Positions 9,830-19,690 are shown, numbered from the stretch's first letter. The stretch: DNA of 64,000 nucleotides from Terfezia claveryi (GCA_015179025.1 WHUX01000044.1:248001-312000), one strand, 5' to 3'. Translations and numbers: made by a program. Notes: generated by a model not told the origin, from the letters alone.

Positions 9830-10139
9830 GTGCTCGCACTGGGAGCAATCCGTAGGAGCAGACGGATCCCCAGGTTATGGAAGGAGGCTTGAGCTGTTCG
9901 TTGTAGTTAGCCTGGAGGTCAACTTCTTTGGTGGGGTTTTCATGGGTTACTTCAAAAATGGTTCCAGTGAAGCATTGCCTCGGGCACGGCAAAGAAGTGG
10001 CATGGTTGAAGTGAGGGTCATAGATGCGAGAAGGAAAAGAAACCCTACCTCACCTTGTTGTTCTTGCCAGCGTGATCGCAGTGGCTTCAGTTGGCAGATC
10101 GCGGCGTTGAATTTAGACGCAACAAGGTGAGGTAAGGGC
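9830..10139. other. Unassigned sequence between pogo fragment and LINE tail
   Basis: No recognisable gene. An inverted pair CCTCACCTTGTTG (about 10049-10062) and CAACAAGGTGAGG (about 10121-10134) can form a stem. This may be the edge of an unidentified repeat. Confidence 0.35.
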
Positions 10140-10582
10140 TGTATCTGGTGTGGGGTAGAAGGAAGAAAGTAAGTAGAGGGAAGATTAGGAAGGGGGGTGG
10201 GGTCCAAGGGTATCGTGCGCCAAGGTTGCCATAGCAGCCATGGTAACATGGCACGAGGGGAGTACAACCAAGGTAGTTAGGAGGACTAAAGGAAAGGGGA
10301 GGGCCGGTAGGGGCGTTGCGGCGGAGGAGTTTATTTATTAGGGGACGGGCTGGTTAGGAGCGTGGTGGCGGAGGAAGGGGTATATTGTTTATTTATTAGG
10401 GGACGGGCTGGTTAGGAGCGTGGTGGCGGAGGAAGGGGTATATTTCTTAGGTTGGGAGGCAGGGCGTTTAAGCAACTTGTTGTCCCGTGAGAAACCAAAC
10501 CTTCAAAGGGGCGGAACGGGGCCGTCTCATAGCCTTAGGCTCCATAGACGTACAGACTCCAAAAAAAAAAAAAAAAAAAAAT
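10140..10582 (+). mobile_element. 5'-truncated LINE 3' end with poly(A) tail
   Basis: Only the 3' untranslated region of the Tad-like LINE is present. GGGAGGCAGGGCGTTTAAGC, CTCATAGCCTTAGGCTCC and a 21-base A-run (10561-10581) match the tail of the LINE at 42400-42560 in reverse orientation. Within it, a segment of about 55 bp (TTTATTTATTAGGGGACGGG... through GGAAGGGGTATAT) is tandemly duplicated at about 10330-10445. The A-run abuts the last recognisable codon of the caspase-like gene, so this insertion probably removed that gene's 3' end. The left boundary is uncertain and no target duplication was identified. Confidence 0.75.
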
Positions 10583-12233
10583 GTATTGGTTCCCTAAAAA
10601 GTACCCAGCTGGCGCCAGATCCCACATTTTGGTTGCAAGAACTTTGTCGTACCGACCGAAGTTGTAGCTAGCATGGCGTCGAAAGGTTGCGAGGGCTTGA
10701 AAACCGGGGTTGATGTTCTGCACAACCCTTTCCGCCCACAGATTCTGTTTGTGTCTCCATACTAATTGCTTCCAGTATCGTTCCGCCTCTTCGTCTGTTG
10801 CGGTTCCAATTACCAAGCGCTCTTGCAAGCAACATAATGGTATGTCCTCCGGGCAATTAGAGTCCAATGTTTCCCGACCAGTGACAGTATAGGATTTTAC
10901 TCAACTCAAACCAGGGATACTTTGACGATACATTTTGAGTCAGCAAGTGACGAAGCTGGTTGGGCTAACCTTTGTCGTTTAAAGGTTTCCACTCCAAGAG
11001 CAATGGTGGTGAAACGATCTTCGCTAGCCAATGCTCTTATTCCTTCCACCTTCCACAATAACGCACAGGGGTCATCAAGACCCAAAACATGCGCTGGCCA
11101 GGCGTATCCGCCACCCTGTCCATAATAAGCTACCGGTATCCCCTTCCTGACACCTTTACGAGAGGGCCATGCCTTGACAATGTTTTCCACTCGTCCACAA
11201 AACGCCGCAATGGTCGAGCTTGGCCCTATAACTGGATATGCTGAGGTTGTCAAGTCACCGAGGGATATTGCTCGACGAGCGGTAGCGGTGGCTGCTCCTC
11301 AATTGCACTTAGTTCCTCCTCCAATGCAAATGCATTGTTACTGTTTGGGTAGTCTGGTTGGCACGTGTTGGTGGGCAGATCGAGTGTCTGCTTGGAGGCT
11401 AGAGTCTTGAATTCCTCGGCTATGGAAGCTACATAGTATGACCCACGGCACCGTCTTGAGGCTGAACCAGTTAGTCCCCAGTGATGCTGCCAAAACAGTA
11501 GGTTGTGTTTTCAGGAGATCAAAAGGAATCGTCCAAAGCCCCGAAAAGCACGCTGTAGTCAAAATTGTGATGTCTACTCCATCTTTTGCAGAACTCAGGG
11601 CTGCTTCCATTTCCTCTCTTATAACCAAGTCTTGCTTTCTGCCCTTAACGTTGGTCCACCCTATCCCAACCTCCCCGGTCTTAGAGCCATGCGCAACAAT
11701 CACAATCATAATCCGTTCACCTGCGATAGCCTTTTCCCCAATCTCGGTTATTGCGCGAATAAATGTACCTTTGAGTTCATGGGCTAGCATATGATGTAAG
11801 GAGTTGGGTTCGGCTTGGCTGAAGACTACCTTACGTCCTCCATGACCGTGTAGAATGTCTTTCCCAGTCTCCAACATAAATTTATGGAGATCAATTTCCG
11901 CCGATGCCAGCCACACCTCCTCCACTGCTACCCCCCAAGAATTTTGTGCAGCAAACAATAATCAGAAATGAACCAGTCATTGTCTTCAAGGGTTGGGACT
12001 CCTAGTACAGCGACGAGCCTGGTTGAAGAAGTGGTTGTATAAAATGTTGAAGCACCAAATCGGAAATATTCTGAGAGTATCTGGGCAATGTGCCTCAAGT
12101 ATACCGGCACTGTCAACCCGCTAGGGACAACCATTTTCAAGGATGCAATTGCTCCATCACGGTCAGTTTCCGGGACTGATATGGTACAAACTAGTTCGAT
12201 ATTTGTATCATAGGACTGAGGATATGCCGCCAT
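10583..12233 (-). pseudogene. Caspase-like (peptidase C14 type) protein, frameshifted and truncated
   Basis: Remnant of a caspase-fold protein. Frames read in order: MAAYPQSYDTNIELVCTI start and a DNDWFISDYCL block (about 11950-12233); LHHMLAHELKGTFIRAI; the catalytic-His region IVIVAHGSKTGEVGIGW; the catalytic-Cys region ITILTTACFSGLW (about 11560); RGSYYVASIAEEFKTLASKQ; TSAYPVIGPSSTIAAFCGRVE (11170-11250); and a C-terminal AERYWKQLVWRHKQNLW domain (about 10760). The His and Cys are present, as in caspase-fold peptidases. Frame changes near 11960, 11480 and 11290 are not clear introns. The 3' end is lost at the LINE poly(A) at 10582. A large multidomain fungal C14 protein is the likely ancestor; substrate unknown. 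Confidence 0.75.
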
Positions 12234-12583
12234 ATCTGAAATTCACGTTCCGTACGATTAGAAAGCTTGTACGTTATGTGACACCCTGATAAGTGTCATA
12301 CCTTTGAAAGTTATCCTCATCAGAAGTTGCTGGTTAGACAGAGTTGATCTTGTAAAGACAACGTCAAGTGAGTCAGGTTTCCGCGGACTTGGTCGAACCT
12401 GCGGATATCAAAGCTGTCAATAAGGCCCTAAGGAGGCTCAAAAAAAAAAAACTACCAGAGTACGTACTCAGGCATGGGTGGAGCTGTGTGCCCTGCGAGA
12501 TGGCTTTTTTTGAATCTTTTCCAAATTGCTTCGTTCCCATGGCTTCTAATTCGAATAGAGAGTACTAGAATTGAGGAATGAAT
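12234..12583. other. Intergenic between caspase-like relic and copia element
   Basis: Holds the 5' flank of the caspase-like relic and the copia insertion site. A 66-codon plus-strand ORF (12368-12568) contains a Lys-rich helix but matches nothing recognised. A short inverted pair (TGACAC..GTGTCA near 12280) is present. No gene is called. Confidence 0.4.
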
Positions 12584-12865
12584 TGTAGGAAATACTCTTC
12601 CAATACATGTGCAACCATGTGAGTACGTCAACAACATATGGACATAGAGGCATGTGGATAAGAAAGTACGTCACCAACATATGGACATAGAGGCATGTGG
12701 ATAAGAAGGCATATGACAAGCATGTGCGAATACGGAGGAGATATGTATATATAGACTGCTAGAACCCCTAAAGCAGAGATATAGATCAAGCAAGCAATAC
12801 ATCTCTCTTACAGATCAATCCCCAATATCTACGTTCATATATCCTAAGATCTCATAATCCTTACG
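12584..12865 (+). repeat. Copia 5' LTR
   Basis: 282 bp. Contains a duplicated internal module (a GTACGTCA..CAACATATGGACATAG block, repeated once at about 12624-12715) and a TATATATAG TATA box at about 12747, so transcription would start within it. Terminal bases are TG..CG rather than TG..CA. Confidence 0.92.
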
Positions 12866-12907
12866 GGTTATGAGCCCGGAGCTTCAAAAGCGCCACTTCA
12901 ACATACA

Positions 12908-14209
12908 ATGTCAAGCTTTGCAGAAGCCTCAGGGTCGGGCAACGACTCAATGAGGCCTCCAGAAGCCCCCAAAAGCACGAACACAACACCCGATCGAAAA
13001 ATAACCACACTCACGACCAAACTAAATGGATCAGACAATTACCCTGAATGGGTCACAACTATGAAACTCTACTTCCAAATGATCCAACTAGGAGACCATC
13101 GAGCATGGGATATTATCGAAGGAACATACCGAAAACCTCCAGATAAGCCACAAGAATGGCTGGATGGGAATCACTACATTCTTCTTACCATCCTAAAAAA
13201 TAGCGAACCCCAAGTCCGTAGTCGAATTGCGACAGTGGAAAAAGCCAAAGACGCCTGGAATACCCTCAAACAAGCCTATGAAGGAAGAACAGCAACTGAA
13301 TTCCATTCTTTATTAAGAAGCTTGGTATATCTCCACTATGACGATAGAAAACACTCGATCTCAGAGCACATCACAGCATACGAAAAACTCTGGAATACCT
13401 TCTCAGGCATTATCGCTCGAGCAGACCTTACCAAGGATACTGGATTTGGTAAAGGATTACTGGCCTTCTCTAGATGTGAGCAGGTTAAAACCGAATTTCT
13501 ACTCATGTCACTACCTACATTCTACGCAAGTACTGTAGAAAATGTCAGGTCAAAAGAACAAACCTACGACGATACTGCACGGAAAATAAACGAATACATT
13601 ACCGCTAGGCAAAAAGGCCAAAACCAACACAAAGAAAACAACAGCAATCCATTGGTTCAAAGAATAGCCTTGAACGATAAACGTTGCAGCTATTGCATGG
13701 GTAAGGGATGGCAAGGTCTCAATCACAATGAGAACGAATGTTATACCAAGAAAAGGGAACAAGGAAATGCTGCCAAATGCCAGAAACGAAAGAAGGATGA
13801 AGAAGCCGTTATTGTGCAGATAACAATAGGAAAAGCAGACGAAGGACCAACAGGAGCATACCAATATGATACGGCTGCATCTCATCACACAACGAACGAA
13901 CTTGGAAGGCTATCGGAAATACAGGACAATCTCAACCTAGTGGTAAAAGGACATAATGGAGCAGAATCCATCTGTACCACTATGGGTACACTGACACTCC
14001 AATGCAATGGAAGAACGATATACCATAAAGAATGCCTATATAATCCAACATATAGCAATATCATCAGTGGAGAAAGGATGCCGCATAAACATACCCTTCA
14101 AGTGCAGGGAAAATCAGCCAGATTGTGGAAGGGGAAAAATGTTATATATAACATGAAAAGAGACATAAAAGGCGCCCTCTGGATAATACCTGATAAAGTC
14201 ACATTATAG
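12908..14209 (+). CDS. gag: Copia gag and protease region
   Basis: 433 residues from the first ATG after the primer-binding site. Residues about 35-235 resemble copia-type gag polypeptide (KLNGSDNYPEWVTTMKLYF, then KDAWNTLKQAYEG). A CCHC-like knuckle CSYCMGKGWQGLNHNENEC lies at about 258-276. A retropepsin-like site YQYDTAASHHTT at about 316-327 has DTA in place of the usual DSG. The reading frame ends at TAG (14207-14209) but continues open in the same frame, so this is probably the front of a single gag-pol polyprotein. CAG to TAG is the simplest origin of the stop. Confidence 0.88.
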   Translation: MSSFAEASGSGNDSMRPPEAPKSTNTTPDRKITTLTTKLNGSDNYPEWVTTMKLYFQMIQLGDHRAWDIIEGTYRKPPDKPQEWLDGNHYILLTILKNSEPQVRSRIATVEKAKDAWNTLKQAYEGRTATEFHSLLRSLVYLHYDDRKHSISEHITAYEKLWNTFSGIIARADLTKDTGFGKGLLAFSRCEQVKTEFLLMSLPTFYASTVENVRSKEQTYDDTARKINEYITARQKGQNQHKENNSNPLVQRIALNDKRCSYCMGKGWQGLNHNENECYTKKREQGNAAKCQKRKKDEEAVIVQITIGKADEGPTGAYQYDTAASHHTTNELGRLSEIQDNLNLVVKGHNGAESICTTMGTLTLQCNGRTIYHKECLYNPTYSNIISGERMPHKHTLQVQGKSARLWKGKNVIYNMKRDIKGALWIIPDKVTL

Positions 14210-15826
14210 CAACTAGCTATCCAACCACCAAAGGCTGCCCTCGCCCAATTAACCACTGAAACCGCCCAATCAGCTATCCAACAACTAAAAACCTTACATG
14301 AACGATATGGGCATATCTCACTCAATACCTTAAAAAATCTCCCCGAATATCAGTTACTAGGCAAAATAATCCAACCAACAATTACCTGCAAGGCATGTCA
14401 GCTCAGCAAAGCAACAAAACCACCAGCAAAAAGCGGACAAGGGATAAGGACATCTAAACCATTGGAACGATTACATGCAGACTTAGTTGGGCCTATAGAT
14501 CCAATAACCCTTGCCAGCCAATATAAATATCTCCTACTAGTAACCGATGACTATAGCAGATATATAATAGCAAGAGCTCTAAGAAATAAGAGCGATGCAG
14601 CAGGAGCACTTATTGGAATTATTAATGCTCTAGAAAATAAGACCACCCACCAATACAAAGTTGTCCAAATACAAGCAGACTGGGGAGGCGAATTCCATAC
14701 TCTCAAACTCGACACCGAACTTCAGCAAAGGGGAATTACCCTTAAAGAAACTGTACCAAGGCATAGCGAAACTAATGCCATAGCAGAAAGAACAAATAGG
14801 ACCATTATGACAATGAGCAGAACAGCCTTACTAGCAGCAAATATGCCAAAAAACCTCTGGGACAAAGCTGCCCACTGGGCAGTATACACAAAAAACCGAG
14901 TTCCCCATAAAGGCCTAAATGGAAAAATTCCTATTGAAGTACTATTCAATAAAAATGCCTTGCAAGAACGCACAAATCTAAGACCATTCGGCCAAAAAGT
15001 CATTTGCTTTAACTATGAGAATAAAGCCTCAGATAAATTAGCCCCTCGAGGGTATACTGCTCGAATTGTTGGATATACAACTACATTTGGTACATATATA
15101 ACAATCAATGAGAAAGGAAAATGCACCTTAGCTAAAAATCCCGCAAAAGCTCAAGAAAGCGAGCTCGAAAAAGCCCAAGAAAACGAGCTCGGAAAAGATC
15201 AAGAATACGAGCTCCAAAAAGGTCAAGAAAGCGAGCTCGAAAAACCCCAGGAAAGCGAGCTCGGAAAAGCTCAAGAAAGCGAGCTCCAAAAAGCTCAAGA
15301 AAGCGAGCTCAGAAAAGCTCAAGAAAGCGAGCTCGGAAAAGCTCAAGAAAGCGACCTCGGAAAAGCTCAAGAAAGCGAGCTCGGAAAAACTCAAGAAAGC
15401 GAGCTCGGAAAAGCTCAAGAAAGCGACCTCGCAAAAGCTCAACAAAGCACTCAAGACCCCACCCTGCAGCAAGGGAGGCATCGGAAAAGTGCTGCAGAAT
15501 GGATAGAAGAACTTGGGGAACGAAAATCTAAAAGACAACGAAAGGCCACTGAGAAAGCTACGATCAAGGTCACTGAAAAAGAACGAAAGGCCACTGAGAA
15601 AGCTACGATCAAGGTCACTGAAAAAGCTACGATCAGAATAGTCAACTCTGACCATCCAACAGATGCACAAACCAGATCCTCTGCACAAGCACATGAATGG
15701 GCAAAAGCACGAACTAAAGAAAGAGAGCAATTGCAGAAATATGGCGTATTCACAAGGATCACTAAAGAAGATATCCCAGAAGGGACCAAGATTGTAGACA
15801 CCAAATGGGTCTATACAATAAAGTGA
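14210..15826 (+). CDS. pol: Copia integrase region with octapeptide repeats
   Basis: Same frame as gag after the stop. GAG-pre-integrase zinc motif LHERYGHIS..CKACQLSK (HHCC) comes first. The integrase core has Asp in LERLHADLVGP, Asp in VQIQADWGGEF and Glu in TNAIAERTNR, so the catalytic triad is complete. After FGQKVICFNYENK and the GYTARIVGY block, about 12 copies of an 8-residue Gln/Glu/Lys repeat (KAQESELG-type) are followed by KATEKATIKVTEK repeats. The start of reverse transcriptase (TKWVYTIK) precedes TGA at 15824-15826, where the family usually has a basic residue (CGA to TGA likely). Confidence 0.9.
   Translation, partial: QLAIQPPKAALAQLTTETAQSAIQQLKTLHERYGHISLNTLKNLPEYQLLGKIIQPTITCKACQLSKATKPPAKSGQGIRTSKPLERLHADLVGPIDPITLASQYKYLLLVTDDYSRYIIARALRNKSDAAGALIGIINALENKTTHQYKVVQIQADWGGEFHTLKLDTELQQRGITLKETVPRHSETNAIAERTNRTIMTMSRTALLAANMPKNLWDKAAHWAVYTKNRVPHKGLNGKIPIEVLFNKNALQERTNLRPFGQKVICFNYENKASDKLAPRGYTARIVGYTTTFGTYITINEKGKCTLAKNPAKAQESELEKAQENELGKDQEYELQKGQESELEKPQESELGKAQESELQKAQESELRKAQESELGKAQESDLGKAQESELGKTQESELGKAQESDLAKAQQSTQDPTLQQGRHRKSAAEWIEELGERKSKRQRKATEKATIKVTEKERKATEKATIKVTEKATIRIVNSDHPTDAQTRSSAQAHEWAKARTKEREQLQKYGVFTRITKEDIPEGTKIVDTKWVYTIK
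15146..15450 (+). repeat. 24-bp coding tandem repeat in copia integrase C terminus
   Basis: About 12 copies of a 24-bp unit coding [KAQESELG/Q/R/E], each with a SacI-like GAGCTC core (GACCTC in three). It lies in the integrase-RT linker, a region variable among copia elements. The charged, helix-forming repeat could be a flexible linker or an interaction surface, which is inference only. Confidence 0.85.
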
Positions 15827-17179
15827 AAATTAGACGGAAGTATTGAGAAATACAAAGCCAGAAAAGTAGGGAGAGGATTTACTCAGGAGGATGGGATCAA
15901 CTATGATTCCGACAAAACCTACGCACAAATGATGAGATCCGAAACATTGAAAATCCTGCTTATACTGGCCATGTATAAAAAATGGAGAATTCGGCAGTGG
16001 GACGTGGTAGCCGCCTACTTGCAGGCTCTTTTACATCATGATGTCTATATTTCGGATATAAATGAAAATGGAGAGACCGAATACTGGAAGCTTAACAAAG
16101 CTCTATATGGGCTAAAACAAGCAGGGCATGAGTGGTTTAAGACATTAGAGAAGATTCTAGCACTTGCAGGACTCCATCAATGCATTGGAGATGAAGGGAC
16201 TTACACAAACCATGATAATTCCTTCATTCTGGGAACTCATGTCGATGACCTTATAGGAATTGCGGATAATGAGACAATACTCAAAGAATTCGAAGAAAAA
16301 ATCGAGGAAAAAATTGAGCTTGAAAAGCGTGGGAATCCAGAGAAACTCCTAGGAATTGAGCTTAAGTGGAACAACACAAATACGGAAGTCATAATGACCC
16401 AAAAGGCACTTATAGAAACAATGGCCTCAAAATACCTCCTCCACGGCGAACCGCAACATAAGAATTCCTTACCCATTAATCCAGAAGTATATGGCGACTC
16501 TAATGACCATTTCGAAGATGCTAAGAAATATCAAGCACTTACAGGAGGACTACTTTATATTGCAAGAATGACAAGACCTGAGATATCTATCCATGTCAAC
16601 CTTCTGGGACGGCGAACATCTAAACCTTCCACATCAAATTATAGAGCTGCTTTAACTATTCTCCAATATCTCCAGAACACCAAGCATTTAGGACTAATTC
16701 TATGCAAACCTACGGATTTACACCTCGTTATATATGCAGATGCATCCTACGGTGGTGAACAAGCGAGATCCCAAACAGGAGTACTCATGACTCTCGGTGA
16801 TCAACCAGTAGGATGGTACAATCGCCGTCAGGATACTGTATCCTTGTCAATCACCGAAGCAGAATATATTGCTGCATGTGAAGGAGCCAAAGATGCAGCT
16901 TGGGCACAACAACTCCTAGATGAACTTGGATTATCACTAAAACCTACGGTAAAAACAGATAGTGAAGGAACCTTCAACCTAGCTCATACCTCTCGCTGTT
17001 TAAGACGAACTAGGCATATTGAACATCGATACCACTATCTACGCCAACAAGTGCAAGCAGAAAAATTAGCCATAACAACTATCCCAGGCAAGGAAAATCC
17101 AGCGGATATTCTTACCAAGATTACGCCCATGGTTACCATTAAAAAATGGCAAGACCGGTGGATGAGATTGGCAGAGTAG
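15827..17179 (+). CDS. pol: Copia reverse transcriptase and RNase H region
   Basis: Continues in the same frame after TGA: KLDGSIEKYKARKVGRGFTQ, the Asp-containing WDVVAAYLQALL, ALYGLKQAGHEWF, and the catalytic HVDDLIGIA (HVDD for the usual YVDD). RNase H follows with ADASYGGEQARSQTG, SLSITEAEYIAACEGAKDA and the terminal PADILTK. All hallmark residues are present and there are no frameshifts, so apart from two stop codons the polyprotein looks functional. Confidence 0.9.
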   Translation, partial: KLDGSIEKYKARKVGRGFTQEDGINYDSDKTYAQMMRSETLKILLILAMYKKWRIRQWDVVAAYLQALLHHDVYISDINENGETEYWKLNKALYGLKQAGHEWFKTLEKILALAGLHQCIGDEGTYTNHDNSFILGTHVDDLIGIADNETILKEFEEKIEEKIELEKRGNPEKLLGIELKWNNTNTEVIMTQKALIETMASKYLLHGEPQHKNSLPINPEVYGDSNDHFEDAKKYQALTGGLLYIARMTRPEISIHVNLLGRRTSKPSTSNYRAALTILQYLQNTKHLGLILCKPTDLHLVIYADASYGGEQARSQTGVLMTLGDQPVGWYNRRQDTVSLSITEAEYIAACEGAKDAAWAQQLLDELGLSLKPTVKTDSEGTFNLAHTSRCLRRTRHIEHRYHYLRQQVQAEKLAITTIPGKENPADILTKITPMVTIKKWQDRWMRLAE

Positions 17180-17186
17180 AGGAGGG

Positions 17187-17468
17187 TGTAGGAAATACTC
17201 TTCCAATACATGTGCAACCATGTGAGTACGTCAACAACATATGGACATAGAGGCATGTGGATAAGAAAGTACGTCACCAACATATGGACATAGAGGCATG
17301 TGGATAAGAAGGCATATGACAAGCATGTGCGAATACGGAGGAGATATGTATATATAGACTGCTAGAACCCCTAAAGCAGAGATATAGATCAAGCAAGCAA
17401 TACATCTCTCTTACAGATCAATCCCCAATATCTACGTTCATATATCCTAAGATCTCATAATCCTTACG
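17187..17468 (+). repeat. Copia 3' LTR
   Basis: 282 bp. I found no difference from the 5' LTR when reading the two side by side. Followed directly by the TGAAT target duplication. Confidence 0.92.
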
Positions 17469-17473
17469 TGAAT

Positions 17474-18984
17474 ATTCTAAGTGACAGCAGGGAGTCAAGT
17501 AGGTGAGCAAAGCTCTCGTTCAGGCGAGAAGAGCACGCGAAGAAAGAGGAGGATCCTGCCCTTATAAACCCTACCGTGGACGTTAAAGTCTAAATACAGT
17601 AATGACTATGAATTAACGTGAGCTTATTTCCTTATTCCGCTATCCGTGCAACAAGTAGATGTCATACAATATTTAACACTGGAACTATATATCTACTAAA
17701 CTAACCGAAACTGTACAAATGCTATTTCAATCTACGTAGCGCCTACTATACAGAGTTTAAGATAAGTAGCATTCTCACATCATGAACACCTTATTAAGTC
17801 AGTTCCTACCATACCTATGAGACTGAGGGCCCATACGAGGTGAAATGCTCTATACTGTACTACATGTGATATTGGAGTGTCGCTGTAGTATTGTAAGTCG
17901 CCGTGGCATCGAAAATTTTTGACCAAAATTTTAATCCCGTAATGGCCTGGTCCGTTGCGATATCCAGTCCATACCGGTATGGACTGAATCCCCGAACGGA
18001 CCAGAACATATATATCTATTTCTCAATACTTCTATGTATATAATAATTGGCGAATGTAGTTAATATTTAGGCTAAATGCATATACAAAGGTTGCAACCTC
18101 GGGTACATAGCTAGCTGGTCTAAGAACGTAGCATATGTAAGCCATGAGCGGCTATGAATGGGAGGAGAGAACGATTTGGGGCTACGGTTCAGCAATGCCA
18201 GACCTTGATCTTATAGCATTAACAACGTCAATGGGGTTGATGATGCGGAGAGAACAAACTCTTGTATCCAGAAGTTGAGCATATACCAAACACAGTCCGG
18301 ACGCAGAACTCTGTGTATTTAATGATCATTACAGACCCCTCTATCTATCTCTTTTGAGTGCATATCTCACTGCTGCTGCATGTTACCACTGCTAAGGCCT
18401 GCGAAAATGGATTGGGTAATGAGGGAAACACTGTTCTGAGGCCAATATTCAGCACCTCAAGAACAAATGTACCAAATTCACTCAGCTTCAGAATGATGTG
18501 CTTGATGCAGATCCAGTTTCTATTCCCTATCCCTACATATTAATATCCGCTCAGTACATGCCTAGCCTTGGTAGCGTGAGTGAAAGGGAGATTTACGCCC
18601 TTGATGATCTTCTCGAAAAGGTTTGAGGAGTACTCCGAGTCCCGGTTGGAGATCAATAAATAAGGTGGTCCTCGATCTGATAACTTGGCAGGGAGAGAAA
18701 TTAGCTCAGTGGGACTGGGACGAACCCTTTTTTGTTGTTTGACATACATGTTTTTTTTTTCTCCTTGGGCCAGATAGAAGGGGGAAGTATTATATAGGAT
18801 TGAGCGGTTAGATTCTATTCTATTTGTTGTCGGCGAAAGTATACATGCACCCTTATTTTATTTTATTTTATTTTTACTCTTTTTTCGTCCCCCGAGACTA
18901 GGCTTTCGAATAGTGAAGGAGAGCTTCACATTATTGGGGCTGTATCCCCCAATTGCTCAGGACTATTGATTACATCTGGGTTTC
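17474..18984. other. Intergenic with a palindromic element, no gene
   Basis: About 1.5 kb, A/T-rich, without a supportable gene. It contains the palindrome at 17936-18002 and a TTTTA microsatellite-like run near 18855. A tRNA-like A-box string (TTAGCTCAGTGG near 18700) has no matching B box or cloverleaf. Confidence 0.4.
17936..18002. repeat. Dispersed CCGG-centred palindrome (copy 1)
   Basis: CCCGTAATGGCCTGGTC is followed by a symmetric structure centred on CCGG at 17974-17977. The inner arms (17965-17986) form a perfect 22-bp palindrome. Outer arms GGTCCGTT (17949-17956) and AACGGACC (17995-18002) pair around the same centre, giving a 54-bp imperfect palindrome. Related copies occur near 34089 and 35564. 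Confidence 0.75.
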
Positions 18985-19285
18985 CAAGTGGCTCCCCAAA
19001 GGATGTGCGCACGATTTCAAAAGAGAAATATAAGTATTATGCAGAGAACACTCCTTATTACATATTCTAAACTTTTGGCATGCATATCTAATGGATATGC
19101 GGATACTTCCACTGGGTGCTGTATCAGAAAATGGGGGAAGAAGGAAAAGGAGAGATCAGTCTGCATGGGGAGTGGTAAGTGAACCGAAGGGTTACAATAA
19201 GCACTGGTTGCCAGACAACGTCATAGTGCGAGGAGTTGCACATGTTTGTCCAACGCTGACTTTGGTGCATGTGAGAATGTGGGTC

Positions 19286-19690
19286 GTGCAGCCAAATGAG
19301 CTATTGAAAACCACCTTCGTCAGGTACATCAAGGTTTTCGAAATCGCCTGTATGTATATGGTGATCCAGCATATAGTGCTGGATTTGGGGTTATAGGGCC
19401 ATATAAAGCACTTTTGAATCGATCACTCCCTCCAGAAACTCAAGCATTCAATGCTTATGTCATTGTTAAGAATTTGCAGTTCAATGCTTATATGTCATCG
19501 TTAAGAATTTGCAGTTCAGCATAGCTTTGGCAAGATATAGGCCCTATGGCATTTGTTACACATTCTCGAGCTTAAAAATTGAACACTCCCCCATTGGAGC
19601 TTGCTATCCTTTTACCAATATAGACACATGCCTTCATGGTAGCCAAATCTCAACACAATTCGCATGTCCTCCACCATCATTGAATGAATA
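19286..19690 (+). pseudogene. Harbinger-type (DDE_4) transposase relic
   Basis: Fragments in shifting frames match a PIF/Harbinger-like transposase C-terminal half. RNRLYVYGDPAYSAGFGVIGPYKALLNRSLPPETQAFNAY (19337-19460) contains the GDPAY block with the second catalytic Asp. SSLRI follows, then after a stop and frameshift FSSLKIEHSPIGACYPFTN and PPPSLNEY. The expected VEHSFG-type Glu region is lost, replaced by a stop. A tandem duplication of 33-35 bp (19448-19480 and 19481-19515) disrupts it. No terminal repeats were found. Confidence 0.65.

Larger units (their letters stand above)
12584..17468 (+). mobile_element. Ty1/copia LTR retrotransposon with apparently identical LTRs
   Basis: 4.9-kb element with 282-bp LTRs (12584-12865 and 17187-17468) starting TGTAGGAAATAC and ending ATCCTTACG. 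It is flanked by perfect 5-bp target duplications TGAAT (12579-12583 and 17469-17473). The two LTRs read as identical, implying recent insertion. A primer-binding-site candidate (GGTTATGAGCCCGG) follows the 5' LTR directly, and a purine tract (AGAGTAGAGGAGGG) precedes the 3' LTR. One long frame runs from 12908 to 17179, broken only by TAG at 14207-14209 and TGA at 15824-15826. Gene order gag-protease-integrase-RT-RNase H is diagnostic of Ty1/copia. Confidence 0.95.

Noticed and set aside
12368..12568. 66-codon ORF next to the copia element
   Set aside because: Lys-rich low-complexity part from an A-run, no motif, and its end lies close to the insertion site. Not supportable as a gene.
18670..18730. 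Possible tRNA from an A-box-like TTAGCTCAGTGG string
   Set aside because: No B box, acceptor stem or cloverleaf could be formed around it.
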